Below, piece by piece: positions 33,731-45,045 of a DNA stretch of 64,000 nt. The notes beneath the pieces are model-generated. The model was not told the origin of the DNA and made no database searches. It saw only the letters and a program-made list of their open reading frames with translations. The stretch is from Corylus avellana (lineage: Eukaryota; Streptophyta; Magnoliopsida; Fagales; Betulaceae), in NCBI RefSeq assembly GCF_901000735.1, contig NC_081548.1, positions 13,526,354-13,590,353 of the forward strand, read 5' to 3'. The first letter of the stretch is position 1. Each line of letters starts with the position of its first letter. A program made the position numbers and the translations under genes.

Positions 33731-35056
33731 TGATGAGTGCCAAATATTGCATAATTGGACCCCTTAATTTACATGAGTTAATCCCTTAGCCGTGTTGTAA
33801 TCTAATGTTTTGTGTTAGATTTGAGTTTTTAGTGTTTTGTAGATTCTTGAAGAAAAACTGCAGTTTTAAAAAGAAAAATGTAAAGTTTGGAAGAAAGCTG
33901 GAAAATCAGCTATCCAAGGTAGGATCGAGCGCACCATCCTGCGCTCAAGCGCATGGGCGCTCAATCCCAGCTGGGCTACCCTCCAGCGCACCCATGCCCA
34001 CAAGCCAACACCAGTGCACGAGTACTGCGCCGCAAGAAGAAGGAACGCATGCACGAGTGCGATCGAGCGCACTCGCACGGTCAGAAGGCGGCAAGACTCC
34101 TTTTCCAAACCAGATTGGGATTTAAGACTTTTATTTGGATTGGAAGACAAACCTCCGAATTATTTAGGTTTACTATGGCTTATAGGACTCTCCTAAACCC
34201 TATAAATAGACTTCTAAGTTTTAAGAAAAAGCAGACAAGTTTGGAGAACAAAATTCCACAGCTTTTCTCTCTTTAGGCTCCGTTTTCTCTCTTTAGTTTT
34301 AGTTTTTCTTTAGGGTTAGGTTTAGGCTTTATTTTCTATAATGTGGAGCTAAATTTTCAATTAAGGTTGGGGATGAAGCCTCATCAATGAAGAATAATAG
34401 TACTTTCATGTAAGTCTTTATTGTCCGATTTTATGGTTTAATATTTCTATTGTTTTACTTCTTTTCAATGTGTGGAATGATTCTTGGATATCTTTTGTAA
34501 TTCAAGGATACATTTGATGATTTGGGATAGTTTCACATAATTGATTGCTCGGTTTTAATTGCCTAAATAATTGAATATCCCTTATGATTTGTTCTACGGA
34601 TACATATGGTGTTTCAATTGAAATTGGATATCTTTTGTGATTTACGGATACATCGGATGATTTAATTGATATTGGATTCCTTTTGTGATTTGTGGAATGA
34701 ATGGATATATGGGATGGTTTTGATTAACTGTTTGAAGCATAGTAAAACATATCTAAGATTTTAATTGTGAGAGCTTCAGATTAATATTGATGAACATGGA
34801 GTATGTTGTTATGATTCGGTAAGTGTGAATTCTCAAACCTTAGTATTTTATCTCTTGGTTTATTTTATTTAGTTTATGTTTTGTCTTTTAATTTTCAAAA
34901 ACCCAAAATTCAACTTTTATTGGAACTAGGTTAGGGTTTAATTAGTTTAAATTTAAATTTGCTTTCAAGAACACAATTTTCTGTGGCTTGGCACTTGCAA
35001 AACATTATATTGCAAACGATTCGAGTACTTGCGAGTACATTAAAATTTGCACAACA
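33731..35056 (+). mobile_element. Solo LTR with perfect TAAGG target duplication
   Basis: 1326 bp from TGATGAGTGCCAAATATTGC to TTGCACAACA, flanked by TAAGG at 33726-33730 and 35057-35061. It has the TATA box at 34201-34208 and a GATCGAGCGCACC-rich block (33922-34080). No internal region is attached, so it is the product of LTR-LTR recombination. It lies exactly at the splice donor of a MULE 3' exon. Confidence 0.9.
34201..34208 (+). promoter_or_regulatory. LTR TATA box
   Basis: TATAAATA in the solo LTR, preceded by AAACCC and about 120 bp downstream of the last GATCGAGCGCAC. Confidence 0.55.
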
Positions 35057-35640
35057 TAAGGCCTTGTTATTTATTGTATGTGCAGATTTTGAATTGATTA
35101 TTGTATATATGATTTTCATGATTTTATTTAAAATCTGCAGGCAGGTCCTACATCCCAACCAAGTGCCCCAACTGAACTTCCTACCAGACAATCCAATGTA
35201 AGACCTTCTTATTTATTGTATGTGGAGATTTTGAATTGATTATCTTATATATGATTTTCATGATTTTATTTTAAATCTGCAAGCAGGTCCAGCAGTTAGA
35301 ACCAGAAAGAAGAAATTGTTGGGGCTAGCCACAAAATCAAGAGCTGGTGATGGTTTGAGGATAGATGCTGGCAATGTTGGGGAGCCTAATCGTAAAGGCA
35401 AGCTAGAGATCGATATCACGGGTGAGCCTGCTGGACCACCAAAAATTTCAGGAGGTAGACCACTATGCTCTTGGGGACTTCCCCGGGCAGGTGGTATTAC
35501 CATTAGGGTTGCCCCCCCTGATTATGACATACCCAAATCCCAAACGGCAGCAAGTGACACACTTCCACCTAGTTTTGAAGGAAATGCAGAAATGGACAAG
35601 GGGAAGGGGAAATGGAAAGGAAAGCAGAAAATATAGCAAT
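35057..35640 (+). pseudogene. MULE 3' exons with a tandemly duplicated exon-intron unit
   Basis: Continues the MULE after the solo LTR. Two near-identical introns (about 35062-35141 and 35202-35284, each with TTATTTATTGTATGTG and GATTTTCATGATTTTATTT) separate near-identical exons (ending 33725 and 35197: TCCTACCAGACAATCCAAT|GTAAG). The last frame (35316-35636) encodes a 106-residue stretch with GLATKSRAGDGLRID, GGRPLCSWGLPR and a lysine-rich end, KGKGKWKGKQKI. It may be the transposase C-terminus or a separate accessory protein. Confidence 0.5.
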
Positions 35641-35834
35641 CATGAATTTTTGTGAGTTAAGGAATGTTTTGTAATTATTTTGTGACTTGAAGACAATTAA
35701 ATATGCTTTGTAATTATTTTGTAACTTTAAAACAATTTTGTGACTACTATGTAATTGTAATATTTTGTGTTCACCATATTAGCCAATGTGATGGCTTTTT
35801 GGATGGTAATTGTGGATGACATATTTATGATAAT
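35641..35834 (+). other. MULE 3' non-coding sequence
   Basis: AT-rich sequence with repeated TTTTGTAATTATTTTGTGAC phrases. A MULE right terminus was expected but is not seen before the next LTR. Confidence 0.3.
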
Positions 35835-36520
35835 TGATGAGTGCCAAATACTGCATATTTGAGCCCCTTAATTTACATGTGTTAATCTTTAGCTGTGTTA
35901 TAATCTAATGTTTTGTTTTAGTTTTGTGATTTTAGTGTTTTGCAAGTTGCTAAGGAAAAATTGCGGATTAAATGAAAGAAATGCTAGCATTGGAAAATGA
36001 CAATAAGAAGTGCTCGTCCGGACGGTGAAAATACCCGTCCGGACGGACATGCACTCAAGCGTACTAATCATACACTCGAGCGCACACGGGGGAAGAATTG
36101 AGTGCGCCCTAGCAGCACCTGTCCGAACAGTGGAAACACCTATCCAGACAGGCATGCACTCGAGCGCACTGATCAAGCGCTCGAGCACACTCAGGCAAAG
36201 CATACATGTCCGAACGCTGTAAAGGCCCGTCCAGACGAATCACTTATCATATTCTGTAGCTTCAAAGTACAGTACTGTTTTTAGGGTAAAAAGCCCTAAA
36301 AAACCCTAGAAAAAGCTCTATAAATAGAAGAGACATAAGAGGAGGCTGCATAGTCCGAAATTCCACAACTTTTCTCCCTTTTAGCTTAGTTTTTCTTTAG
36401 GTTTAGGTTTTATTTTTCATAATCATTTGTAGCTAAATTCTCAACTAAGGTTGAGGTTGAAGCCTCATCGATGAAGAACAACAATATTTTCATGTAAGTT
36501 AATTTTATCCAATTTATTTA
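35835..36520 (+). mobile_element. Truncated LTR, TGATGAG family
   Basis: Starts TGATGAGTGCCAAATACTGC like the solo LTR at 33731. It has CGAGCGCAC motifs (36050-36190), a TATA box at 36319-36326 and the same leader text (GCCTCATCGATGAAGAAC). Homology fades near 36520, so about half the LTR is missing. Confidence 0.7.
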
Positions 36521-36544
36521 TTTATTTGGAAGTTATTTATTTAT

Positions 36545-37520
36545 TTCGTTTCCCTCTCAAAACAAAAAACAACGTACAACTCATTTCCCTTCCAAAACAA
36601 AAACAACTTGACACTTCTTCTTCCTCATGTCAAAGTGAAAGAAAATCTTAGCTTTTCTAACTTCTTTTGGAAATTCTGAAAAAAAAAAAAAAAAAAAAAA
36701 AAATCGCAGCTTTTGATCTCATATGTTTTGCATAAGAAAAGGAAAAATAAAAATTGGAAAAGAGTATTACGCAATCCTCTTCTTGGAAAGAGTATTACAT
36801 ACACTGACAGAGGGAGGGGGGACCGGGGTAGGCCATGCCCCCCTCCCCCCCTCTCCCCAAAAGTAAAGTTTTAAGGCCCTTACGGTTGGCCCTTACTTTC
36901 AAATGCCCACTTTTTTATCCCTTACAGTAGTCTTTAGTTCATAAAAAACAACCAAAAATTTTTTTTTTAATAAAAAAATTCTAAAGAACAGGAAAAAAAA
37001 ATAATAATAAAAAAAATTGGCTGGTCCCTCTCATAAAATTTCCTATCTTATTACATATATACGTTTGGAGAGCATTCTCAAGAACGCCCAATCTTTTCTA
37101 CAGAAAAAATTCTGAAATATATATATAACGAGTATTACATAATCCTCTTCTTGAAAGAGTTGAATATATGTATGTTTGCTAAAGTATCATCCAAGTTCAA
37201 ATCTAGTAAGTTCATGTTCACCTATTCCAACGAATGATTTTGTTCGTTGACATCAATGTGTTTGTCGTTTATTTTCTTGAAGTGTAACGTTTTGAACTAA
37301 TTCAAAATGTGGGAACAAATTATGAGTTGTTTAGGGGCTTGGGTGTGAAATTTTTTTCTTGAAGCTGCATTTTTTTTAATTTTCAGAATTACCGGAAGAA
37401 GTTAAAAAAGTTCAAATTTTCTTTCACTTTAACATGAGGAAGAAAAAGCGTAAGTTGTTTTTGCTTTTGAGAGGGAAACGAGTTGTACATTATTTTTTGT
37501 TTTAAGACAAACAAAATAAA
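36545..37520. mobile_element. Inverted-repeat element, unclassified
   Basis: CGTTTCCCTCTCAAAAC... (36547-36690) and its complement at about 37375-37520 (GAGAGGGAAACGAGTTGTAC) face each other across about 700 bp containing A-tracts and a C-rich segment (36820-36860). No target duplication found. Confidence 0.45.
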
Positions 37521-37740
37521 TAAATCACTTCTAAAAAAAATAAGACCATATATGCGGTGCCTTTTTTATTTGAAAATATAATGAGTTATTTTATTTTCTT
37601 AATAAGAACCTAAAATGTAGCATTTGTTTTAACCCTTAAATATAATGGATGGTCATATTTAGAAATTTGAAAAACTCGAATTCTTTAAGAATTCGAGGGA
37701 TCTAGATCCCATAATATTAGTGATGGAACCCTAACAATTC

Positions 37741-38291
37741 GTCATGAAGAATAACTTCTATAAGGTCTTGGTACAAACCAAGACCTTTGTGCCCACCAAT
37801 AAGAGGTTGACACCTCAGCTTGGAACAAGATAACAAAATGAGAATGAAACACCGGATCATACCAAATTTAAACCCTAAAAAAACTCTTCATCTACTTTTT
37901 CACATTAACCATCCATCATGCAACCACCGCCGCTCATTCGGAAGCCGGATGTTGCCGCCCTAGATGGCACAAACTCCATCGTACAAAGCTTTGTTAGGTT
38001 CATCCCTCTCTTTGTCTTGATTTCATCAAGCAACATCCATGGCGGTTTTAGTCTAAGCTTATTGCGGTGGGCATGGTAGTGCGAAATTGAGGAGATCTCA
38101 TAGTTGGGCATTAATGTTTCAATGGTTGAGCGGTAGATTCGGAGAAAGAGAGGAAGCTAAGAGATCCGGTGGCCTGGGCGGTTGATGAGAGGGAGAGATA
38201 TATATAACTTACCGGCATGGGTGGTGGCGTCCAGCATCTAGTTCACAGCGGTGGCGGCGTCAGCGTGGTTGGTGGTGCAGCTTGGGGGTAG

Positions 38292-38324
<33 letters not shown>

Positions 38325-38544
38325 GATAAGTTGCCAGCATGGGTAGTGGCGCAGCGGCGGCGTGATGGATGGTTAATGTGAAAAGTAAATGAAGAGTTTT
38401 ATTAGGGTTTAAATTTGGTATGATCAAGTGTTTTGTTCTCATTTTATTATCTTGTTCCAAGATGAGGTATCAGCCTCTTATTGGTAGGCATAAAGGTCTT
38501 GGTTTGTGCCAAAACCTTATAAAAGTTATTCTCTTCGTCATGAC
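37741..38544. mobile_element. Short element with roughly 180-bp inverted repeats
   Basis: Left arm GTCATGAAGAATAACTT... (37741-37920) is mirrored by the right arm ending TTCTCTTCGTCATGAC (about 38360-38544). Arms include AAGGTCTTGGTACAAACC and CACATTAACCATCCATCA with complements. The core (38150-38350) is GC-rich with GGTGGCGGCGT repeats and a GT/GA microsatellite (about 38290-38322). No coding potential and no clear target duplication. Confidence 0.6.
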
Positions 38545-40037
38545 ATTTTTGCAACCGTCATGAAGAAATTCCAAAATTGAATTTCATCATCATCTCGTAA
38601 GGAAATAGAAACTAACATGGGAAATAAGGCTCACTAGCTACACGACCCTTACACGGAAATATGACTCGTACATGGAAATAGAATTAACATAGAAATAAAG
38701 TCCAACATCGACTACAACCCTTTTCATGGAAATCAGAATAACATGAAAATAAACAAAAGACGAACCCAAATAAGAGAGAAACAACCCTAGCGAAGCGTAG
38801 TGCCAAATTCTGTAATTGATGCGGCAGCCAAATTCCATGTTCAACTTGGCTGCGGCATAAAAGATCCACTCCAGTTCTTGAAATTTTCTATCTCAGCAAC
38901 ATCAAGCTATATATAGCCAAAACCTTATGGCTTCTTCCGTGAAATAAATATGTTCTCATATGGATTTCTTACGGTCATCTAGTATTTTAAGTGCTAAATC
39001 ACCACTTTTTTTTAAAAGCTTAAGCTGATAGAAAGAGGTAAATTTAATTACTTAACCATTATTTTAACACTCTCCCTCACGTGTGGGCTCAAACTCCCTT
39101 TTAATAGGTGAAACCCAACATGTAGAATATTTAATTAAATGGGGGGTGAATTGACGGAGTCAAGGTTCAATCTAGAACCTTTGACTCTAATACCATGTTA
39201 ACTACCATTCATCCTAAAAGCTTAAGCTAGTAGAAAGAGGTAAATTTAATCACTTAACCATTACTTCAACATTAATTATGCAGAGATAATATTTTACAAA
39301 GTTTTCTAATCTGGGTTGTAGAAACTTCTTCCAATTTAATTTATAAAAATGTCATGTGTCCATTTACATATAAGATGCACATTGAGAATCACATTTTTTT
39401 TTTAATAAATTTTATTTTAGTTTTTGTATTGCTATTAAAAATGCATGCGCATCTCACATACAAATAGGCACATAACATTTTTATAAGCTAATAAACTGGT
39501 ACAAACTTTCTTTATATTCACCTTAACGAAAAATAATAATAATAATAAATAAGTAAAATGACTTCAGACTGATTGTCGTATTCTTCAAATTGAAAATTCA
39601 GTGTAACTCCTTCTAGATTGAAGCCAAAAATATTAGGGAAGGTGAGGAGAAGAGAAGAGTGACCGAAATCGTAGAAAAGTTGTGCCTTCTCTTTAGACAT
39701 TTGATTGCGTAATTGACACTTCTTTTTCTTTCTTATACTTTATATTTCTTTTCTTCTTCTTTTTTTCCAACTTTATATTAGTTAAATTTGACTTTTGGAT
39801 CCATGTGGAACCCATAGCTGCGACTAAATTTAGTCGGAACCTAACTCTTGTCTGCTTTGAAAACACAAAGTAATACAAGACCATCCACCAGAATGAAGGA
39901 GGAGAAATAGTGATTTGCTATTGCTGGACAGCTAATTGGGATACTGCTATAGATATTCATAATAAGAAAATGGGCATAAGAGTGATTGTATGAGATTCAG
40001 TGAGAGATGTGCTAGTTATTTTGTAATCCCTAAAAAG
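38545..40037. other. Intergenic, with a short direct repeat pair
   Basis: AAAAGCTTAAGCT(G/A)(A/G)TAGAAAGAGG occurs at about 39016 and 39217 with about 60 bp of matching sequence. Between them is ACTCTAATACCATGTTAACT, a form common in plant repeats. No gene seen. Confidence 0.35.
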
Positions 40038-40046
40038 TAATATTAT

Positions 40047-40772
40047 GGGAAAAATATAAAAATGCTCCCCAAACTACCCGTTGTTTGTAATATAACCCAC
40101 TAATGTTTAAAAAGTACTAAAGTAGTCCCCAAACTACTAAAATGTATCAAAAAGACCAATTATTTTTTTTATATTCCTATAATACCCATATTCTTTAACA
40201 AATAAAATAATAAAATAATTGTAAAAAAAAAAAAACAAAACAATTTGTTTAAAATACAAAAAAAAAAACAATGAGCGAATAAATAAATAAAAAGTTTTTG
40301 GAATAAATAAATAATTTAGGCCAACTACAGTGATTATTCATGTTGTATTAAAGTAAAATCAAAAGTACGGTTCTTGAGATATTCCAAAAAAAAAAAAAAG
40401 AATTTAGTCCCTAGAGTCAAATTCTGTTAAAAAATTGTTTTTATTCGTCCATTGATTTTACTTTAATATGTCATGAAGCAAATTTTAATTTAGACCAACT
40501 ATAGTAACTAATTATTTATTTATTTCAAAAAACTTTTTTTTTTTGGTATTTATTCGCCCTTTTTTTTTTTGTATTTTTCACTATTTTTTTGGTTTTTTTT
40601 ACAATTATTTTATTATTTTGTTTGTTAAAAGAATAGGGATATTATAGGAATATAAAAAAATAAGTGGTCTTTTTGATACGGTAGTTTGGTGGCTACTTTA
40701 ATACATTTTAAACGTTAAGTGGCTATATTACAAAGAGCTGGTAGTTTAGTGGGCTTTTTTATATTTCTTTCC
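40047..40772. mobile_element. Mutator-type MITE with perfect 9-bp target duplication
   Basis: 726 bp with imperfect inverted repeats of about 170 bp (left GGGAAAAATATAAAAATGC; right ends GGCTTTTTTATATTTCTTTCC). TAATATTAT flanks it at 40038-40046 and 40773-40781. Repeated phrases about CCAAACTAC and the complementary GTAGTTT mark both arms. AT-rich interior, no coding potential. Confidence 0.85.
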
Positions 40773-41144
40773 TAATATTATTGATTCTCCTATTGTAGAT
40801 GAACATGTATTAAAAACACTCCAATTAAAGGAGTCTATTATCCGTAATTTGTGTGAACCGGAATTTACCCTTTTACTAACACAATGAATTTTCTCTTTTA
40901 GGTTGTATTTGTTTTCAATAAATGGTTTCCGAAGAAAAATATTTTTACAAGATAGTGCCAAGCGGAAGGGATGTTTGGATTCCTTTATGTGTCAACCTCC
41001 GGTGTGGGGATTGGGATGGATTTTGGGTGATAGGAGGTGAAAGACAAATGGAGTGACATTGGAGAGACTGGGGGACTGAGTTTCTTTGTGAAAATAGGTG
41101 AGGTTGAATGAGTAATTTTAAAAGTTCTTCTTATTCTTAAATGG

Positions 41145-41870
41145 ACATAGGATAAAAGTTCTAACATTACTCGAAGTTGAAAGGTATAGAAAAGAAAAGA
41201 AAAAAAAAAAAAAAAAAAAAACCAAGTTTCGAAAAATGGTTTACACCTCTTAATGGCTTATACATCTTAATCATAAGCCTTTTTTTCTATACCTTGAAAA
41301 AAGTATTGTTGACCCAAAAATTATTTTTCATTAACTAGTATTTTTTGCCCACACTATATATATATATATATAGGGACATAAGAAAAATTTCTAACATTAC
41401 TCAAAGTTGAAAAGTATAGGAAAAAGAAAAAACAAGTTTTGAAAAATTGTTTACGCCCCTTAATGGCTTATACTGTTGTAAAGTTAAAAGAAAATAACAA
41501 GACAAAATAAAAGATTGCAATATATGAAACTAGTTCTTCAGGAACTATGTATTATTCTTCTCTATTATTGTGTGATTTATATACAACTTAATACTCCCTT
41601 TTATAGGCATAGAATCATAATGGGAGGTTAAGGAATATGAAAAGGAGAATATGAAACAAGAGGGTACATTAATGTATTACATGGATGTTATAGGAATTCT
41701 AAAAGATGATATGAATGTGTAGAATTCCAAAATATGGAACTAAATGGTCATCCACCAAATGCATGAATGCATTCATAACATATACATCTTAGTCATAACC
41801 CTTTTTTTCTATAACTTGAAAAAATTATTGTTGACCAAAAAATTATTTTTCATTAACTAGTACACTAAAA
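41145..41870. repeat. Direct tandem duplication split by a solo LTR
   Basis: Copy 1 (about 41145-41375) and copy 2 (about 41376-41473 plus 41786-41870) share CTAACATTACTC(G/A)AAGTTGAAA(G/A)G, TAATGGCTTATAC and GAAAAAA(G/T)TATTGTTGACC. Copy 2 is interrupted at TATAC, while copy 1 keeps the uninterrupted site (41259-41263). Confidence 0.65.
41474..41780 (+). mobile_element. 307-bp solo LTR with perfect TATAC duplication
   Basis: TGTTGTAAAG to TTCATAACA, with TATAC at 41469-41473 and again at 41781-41785. The short length and TG/CA ends suggest a small Ty1-type or TRIM LTR. Its orientation is inferred only weakly, from a TATA-like TGATTTATATAC near 41565. Confidence 0.8.
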
Positions 41871-42459
41871 ATGTATTTTACATAGAAACAAACACATCCT
41901 AGGTTTAAAATCTAGCAACTTGGGACCTAAATGCAATATGTATGAGAGATCCTGATTTTTTTAATTTCAATTTTCAAAATATAAGAAGAGGAGGACCCTA
42001 TATATGGAAGCCGATTTGATACGAATAAAGAAAACTAATTTGTCTATAATTCTCTTTTTTTATATTTATTTTAAGTTGGGATGGTGAAGTGCCTTCTAGA
42101 GCAACAGGCCAGCGTGGACGATTATTCTTATAAGACAAGTGGTATTGAAATACAAAAAGCGGCTTAAAAATTTTCTAGAAGATTTTCTTTTGAAAGTTTG
42201 ACTGAGGACTAAAATACAACATAGTCCACAACAAACGTTATCGAAATAAATAAATCCAAATCCATTTAAAGAAAGATTAATGCTCAAACCACTTTCTTTT
42301 TTCTTTTCTTTTTTTTTTTATCAAGATGATATGTATTATTTTTAATCAATCTTTTGATCAATTTTTGATAATAATAATAATAATAATAATAAATTGATTA
42401 AAATAATTACAAAATAAAAATGTTAATTTCTAGCAAGAAAAGAAATTGTAAGCCCAAAA

Positions 42460-42620
42460 TTCGAGCAGGTCTGGCTAGGTCCCGGGTCCTGAGCAGGTCC
42501 GGTCGGGTCTCAGGCGAGCCACGAGCAGGTTTGGTCGAGTCCTAGGCGGGTCCTAAGCGAGTTTCGAGTGAGTCTCACTCAAGTCTCGGGCAAGGTCCTG
42601 AGCGGGCCTTGGCAGGGTAT
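42460..42620. repeat. GC-rich degenerate GAGCAGGTC/GGGTC(T/C) repeat
   Basis: About 160 bp in which phrases such as GAGCAGGTCCGGTCGGGTC, GAGCGGGCCT and AGTCTCGGGCAAG recur with a period of about 20-25 bp. Much more GC-rich than its surroundings. No coding frame. Confidence 0.4.
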
Positions 42621-42639
42621 GTCAATTTGATAATGAAAT

Positions 42640-42832
42640 GCTCAAAATCGGAAAATGGTTTACGGTTTTCAAAAATAAAAATCGTTTTCTAAAAATTAAA
42701 GAAGAATTTTTGGTTAAAGGGAAAATATTTTCTTTTAACTAATATTTTACATCGCACCAAACACCCTAAAATACCAAAAACATTTTTCGTAAGTCATTTT
42801 ACGGCGAAATAAACGGAGCCTTAATCTGTAAT
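42640..42832. mobile_element. MITE-like terminus ending in AAACGGAGCC
   Basis: Diverged relative of 3268-3442, with AAAATGGTTTACG, ATTTTACATCGCACCAAACAC and the final GGCGAAATAAACGGAGCC. Confidence 0.4.
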
Positions 42833-44280
42833 GTTTTGTCTAACTAGAGATTGCATCAATGTCCTTCAAATTATCAAAAATTGCAATTTATCTCAAATGA
42901 CAACAATACCTTAACAAAATAAAAGTAAAATGGCAAAATGGTTCTCACGAGAACAGAAAGATCCCTCCGCATGCCCAATATCAACTTTGCCTCTCTGGAA
43001 CGTCAAAAATCGTAGAAATCAAAATAAAGCCATAATCAATCATTAGCATCACATAAGCATCTAAGACACAAAAATCACTTTGCCGACGGAGAGAGTACTT
43101 TTGGGCCTGTGAACTTTGATTTTTACCCAATTACATTTGGTCAAAAGAGATGGCTCAAAGGGGGGCGATTCCACCCTTTTAAATTTATAGTTTTTAATTT
43201 TTAATCTCTATCAAAATTAGATTTGGCCCATCATTAATTCATTGGTCCCTCCCAATAAGAAATTATTGTTCCGTCCCTAGCACCCCAATGGTCGGTTTTG
43301 GGGTGTCCCTTAGACATCTAGGTCTTTTATATTTTGACAGCTGAAGTGCAGTTTTTTCTGAATAAAAGGGCAGACAGGAGCGACCAATTATGAACTATAT
43401 CTACTCTAGCTGGACATGACCATAGTAATACTTGCCCGTTAGAAATTGCTCAAGAGTAGCATAGACAGCGTGAATCGTAGGCACTCCTTCATGACCAATT
43501 AAGACATAGCCTCCTGACCCAGCTCCACCTTGATATCAATGGGACTCAAGGCATTTAATACTAATCAGACATGTGTGAGTGATTCTTCATTACGGAGAGT
43601 TAAACCCATGCCCTAGTACGTGCTCAACCACTTTAAAGATTTCTTTTAACCACTGCCACTAGTGGTAACTGAAGTGCAATTTTTTTTTTTAGATTGCTCG
43701 TAATGATGTCTTCACAAATGCACCAAACACATTGAGATCAGCTACCATTTTGTAAGTTACCATCTCTAGCATGAAACTTTTTGCCTTTGACTTCTCAACT
43801 AGCTAATGTGTTCAAAGCACATCTACTGGATGTCTCTGTTATCTTGTTTCCAAATTTAAGTTGGCTTTTACGTTACAACCATGAGTTTTAAGGAGGGATA
43901 TTAGAATGCATTCATATATATTCTAAATATATTTTGGATACCTTCCTCTTGGCCTAATATCATAATTCAATTCAGCTGTCATCAGTTGCCATTCATAAAC
44001 CGAATCATATATTGATTTATTTTCTTCTTGGCCTTTAGGTCAAGAAGATATTGGAATATCAGACCAAGTATTTGCCCATTTCCAGTTTTTTTTTTTTTTT
44101 TTTTTTACACTGTAATATGTTTGTTGTCATCTCCCACCCCTTTCCTATATACTTCTTTTTTTCTTTTTTTCTTTTTTTTTAGTTTTAATGAAATTTTACT
44201 TCTCATTAAAAAAACAAGAGAATAATAAATATATAATTCAAGTAAAAGATATGGCACATCAGTTTCTAATTAAGTTTTAG
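42833..44280. other. Intergenic, nothing recognised
   Basis: AT-rich sequence with poly-T tracts. No coding frame, repeat or structural RNA that I can support. Confidence 0.4.
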
Positions 44281-45045
44281 GGTAAGTCTACATACCCTTC
44301 TTAGACTACCACTCAATTGACAATATCCCTTCAAACTTTTAAGTGTGACAATGTCCCCCCTAAATTACCAAAACATTGTTAATGTCCCCCTATGGCTAGT
44401 AAAAAGATAAAAATGTTCATATATATTTCTCAATAAGACAAAAATACCCCTATAAATTCGAAAAAATATAAAAAATATATATATATTTTATATATTTTTT
44501 CGAATTTATAGGGGTATTTTTATATATTTTTTAAAACGAAAATTTTAATTAAAAAAAGATTTTTTAAAACAAAATTTTTTACTTTTTTTAAGGGAAATTT
44601 TTATTAAAAAAAACGATTTTTTTTTTTTAATAGTAAATTTTTTTATTTTTTTTAAACGGAAGTTTTTATTTTAAAATAAAATTTTAAAAAATAAAATAAA
44701 ATAAATCTTTTAGGTTTTTTCTAGAAGTTTTAGTATTTTTTTTGTTTTTATTTTACTAAGAGTAGTTTCGTCAATAGGGGAAACATTGACATTGTTTTAC
44801 TAATTTGAGGAGGACATTGTCACAATTAAAAGTTTGGAGGATATTATCAATTTGGTAGTAATTTAAAAGGGTACGTGGACTTTACTTCTTTTTTTTAAAA
44901 AAAAAAAATTTACTAAGGGTAGTTTCGTCATTTGGAGGGATATTGATAATATTTTAATAATTTGGGAGAACATTGTCATAATTTAAATTTTGAAGAATAT
45001 TATCAATTAAAGTAATAATTTGAGAGCGGTAAGTAAGCTTTTCCT
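44281..45045. mobile_element. Long-TIR MITE plus a duplicated right terminus, upstream of the receptor kinase
   Basis: Left arm GGTAAGTCTACATACCC... (44281-44395) is mirrored by 44770-44888 (ending GGGTACGTGGACTTTAC) over about 110 bp, including ACTTTTAA(G/T)TGTGACAATGTCC. The right arm recurs at about 44909-45045 (GTAGTTTCGTCATTTGGAGGG to GCGGTAAGTAAGC). The core (44450-44750) is nearly pure A/T. The last copy ends about 285 bp before the kinase start codon, so the element lies in its likely promoter. Confidence 0.6.

Noticed and set aside
33866..34276. Overlapping 94-107 codon frames in the solo LTR
   Set aside because: They fall over the GATCGAGCGCAC block, where stop codons are rare, and are not shared by the other LTR copies.
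39150..39215. tRNA-derived SINE promoter
   Set aside because: GGTTCAATCTAGAACC resembles a B box, but no A box, cloverleaf, poly(A) end or target duplication could be seen.
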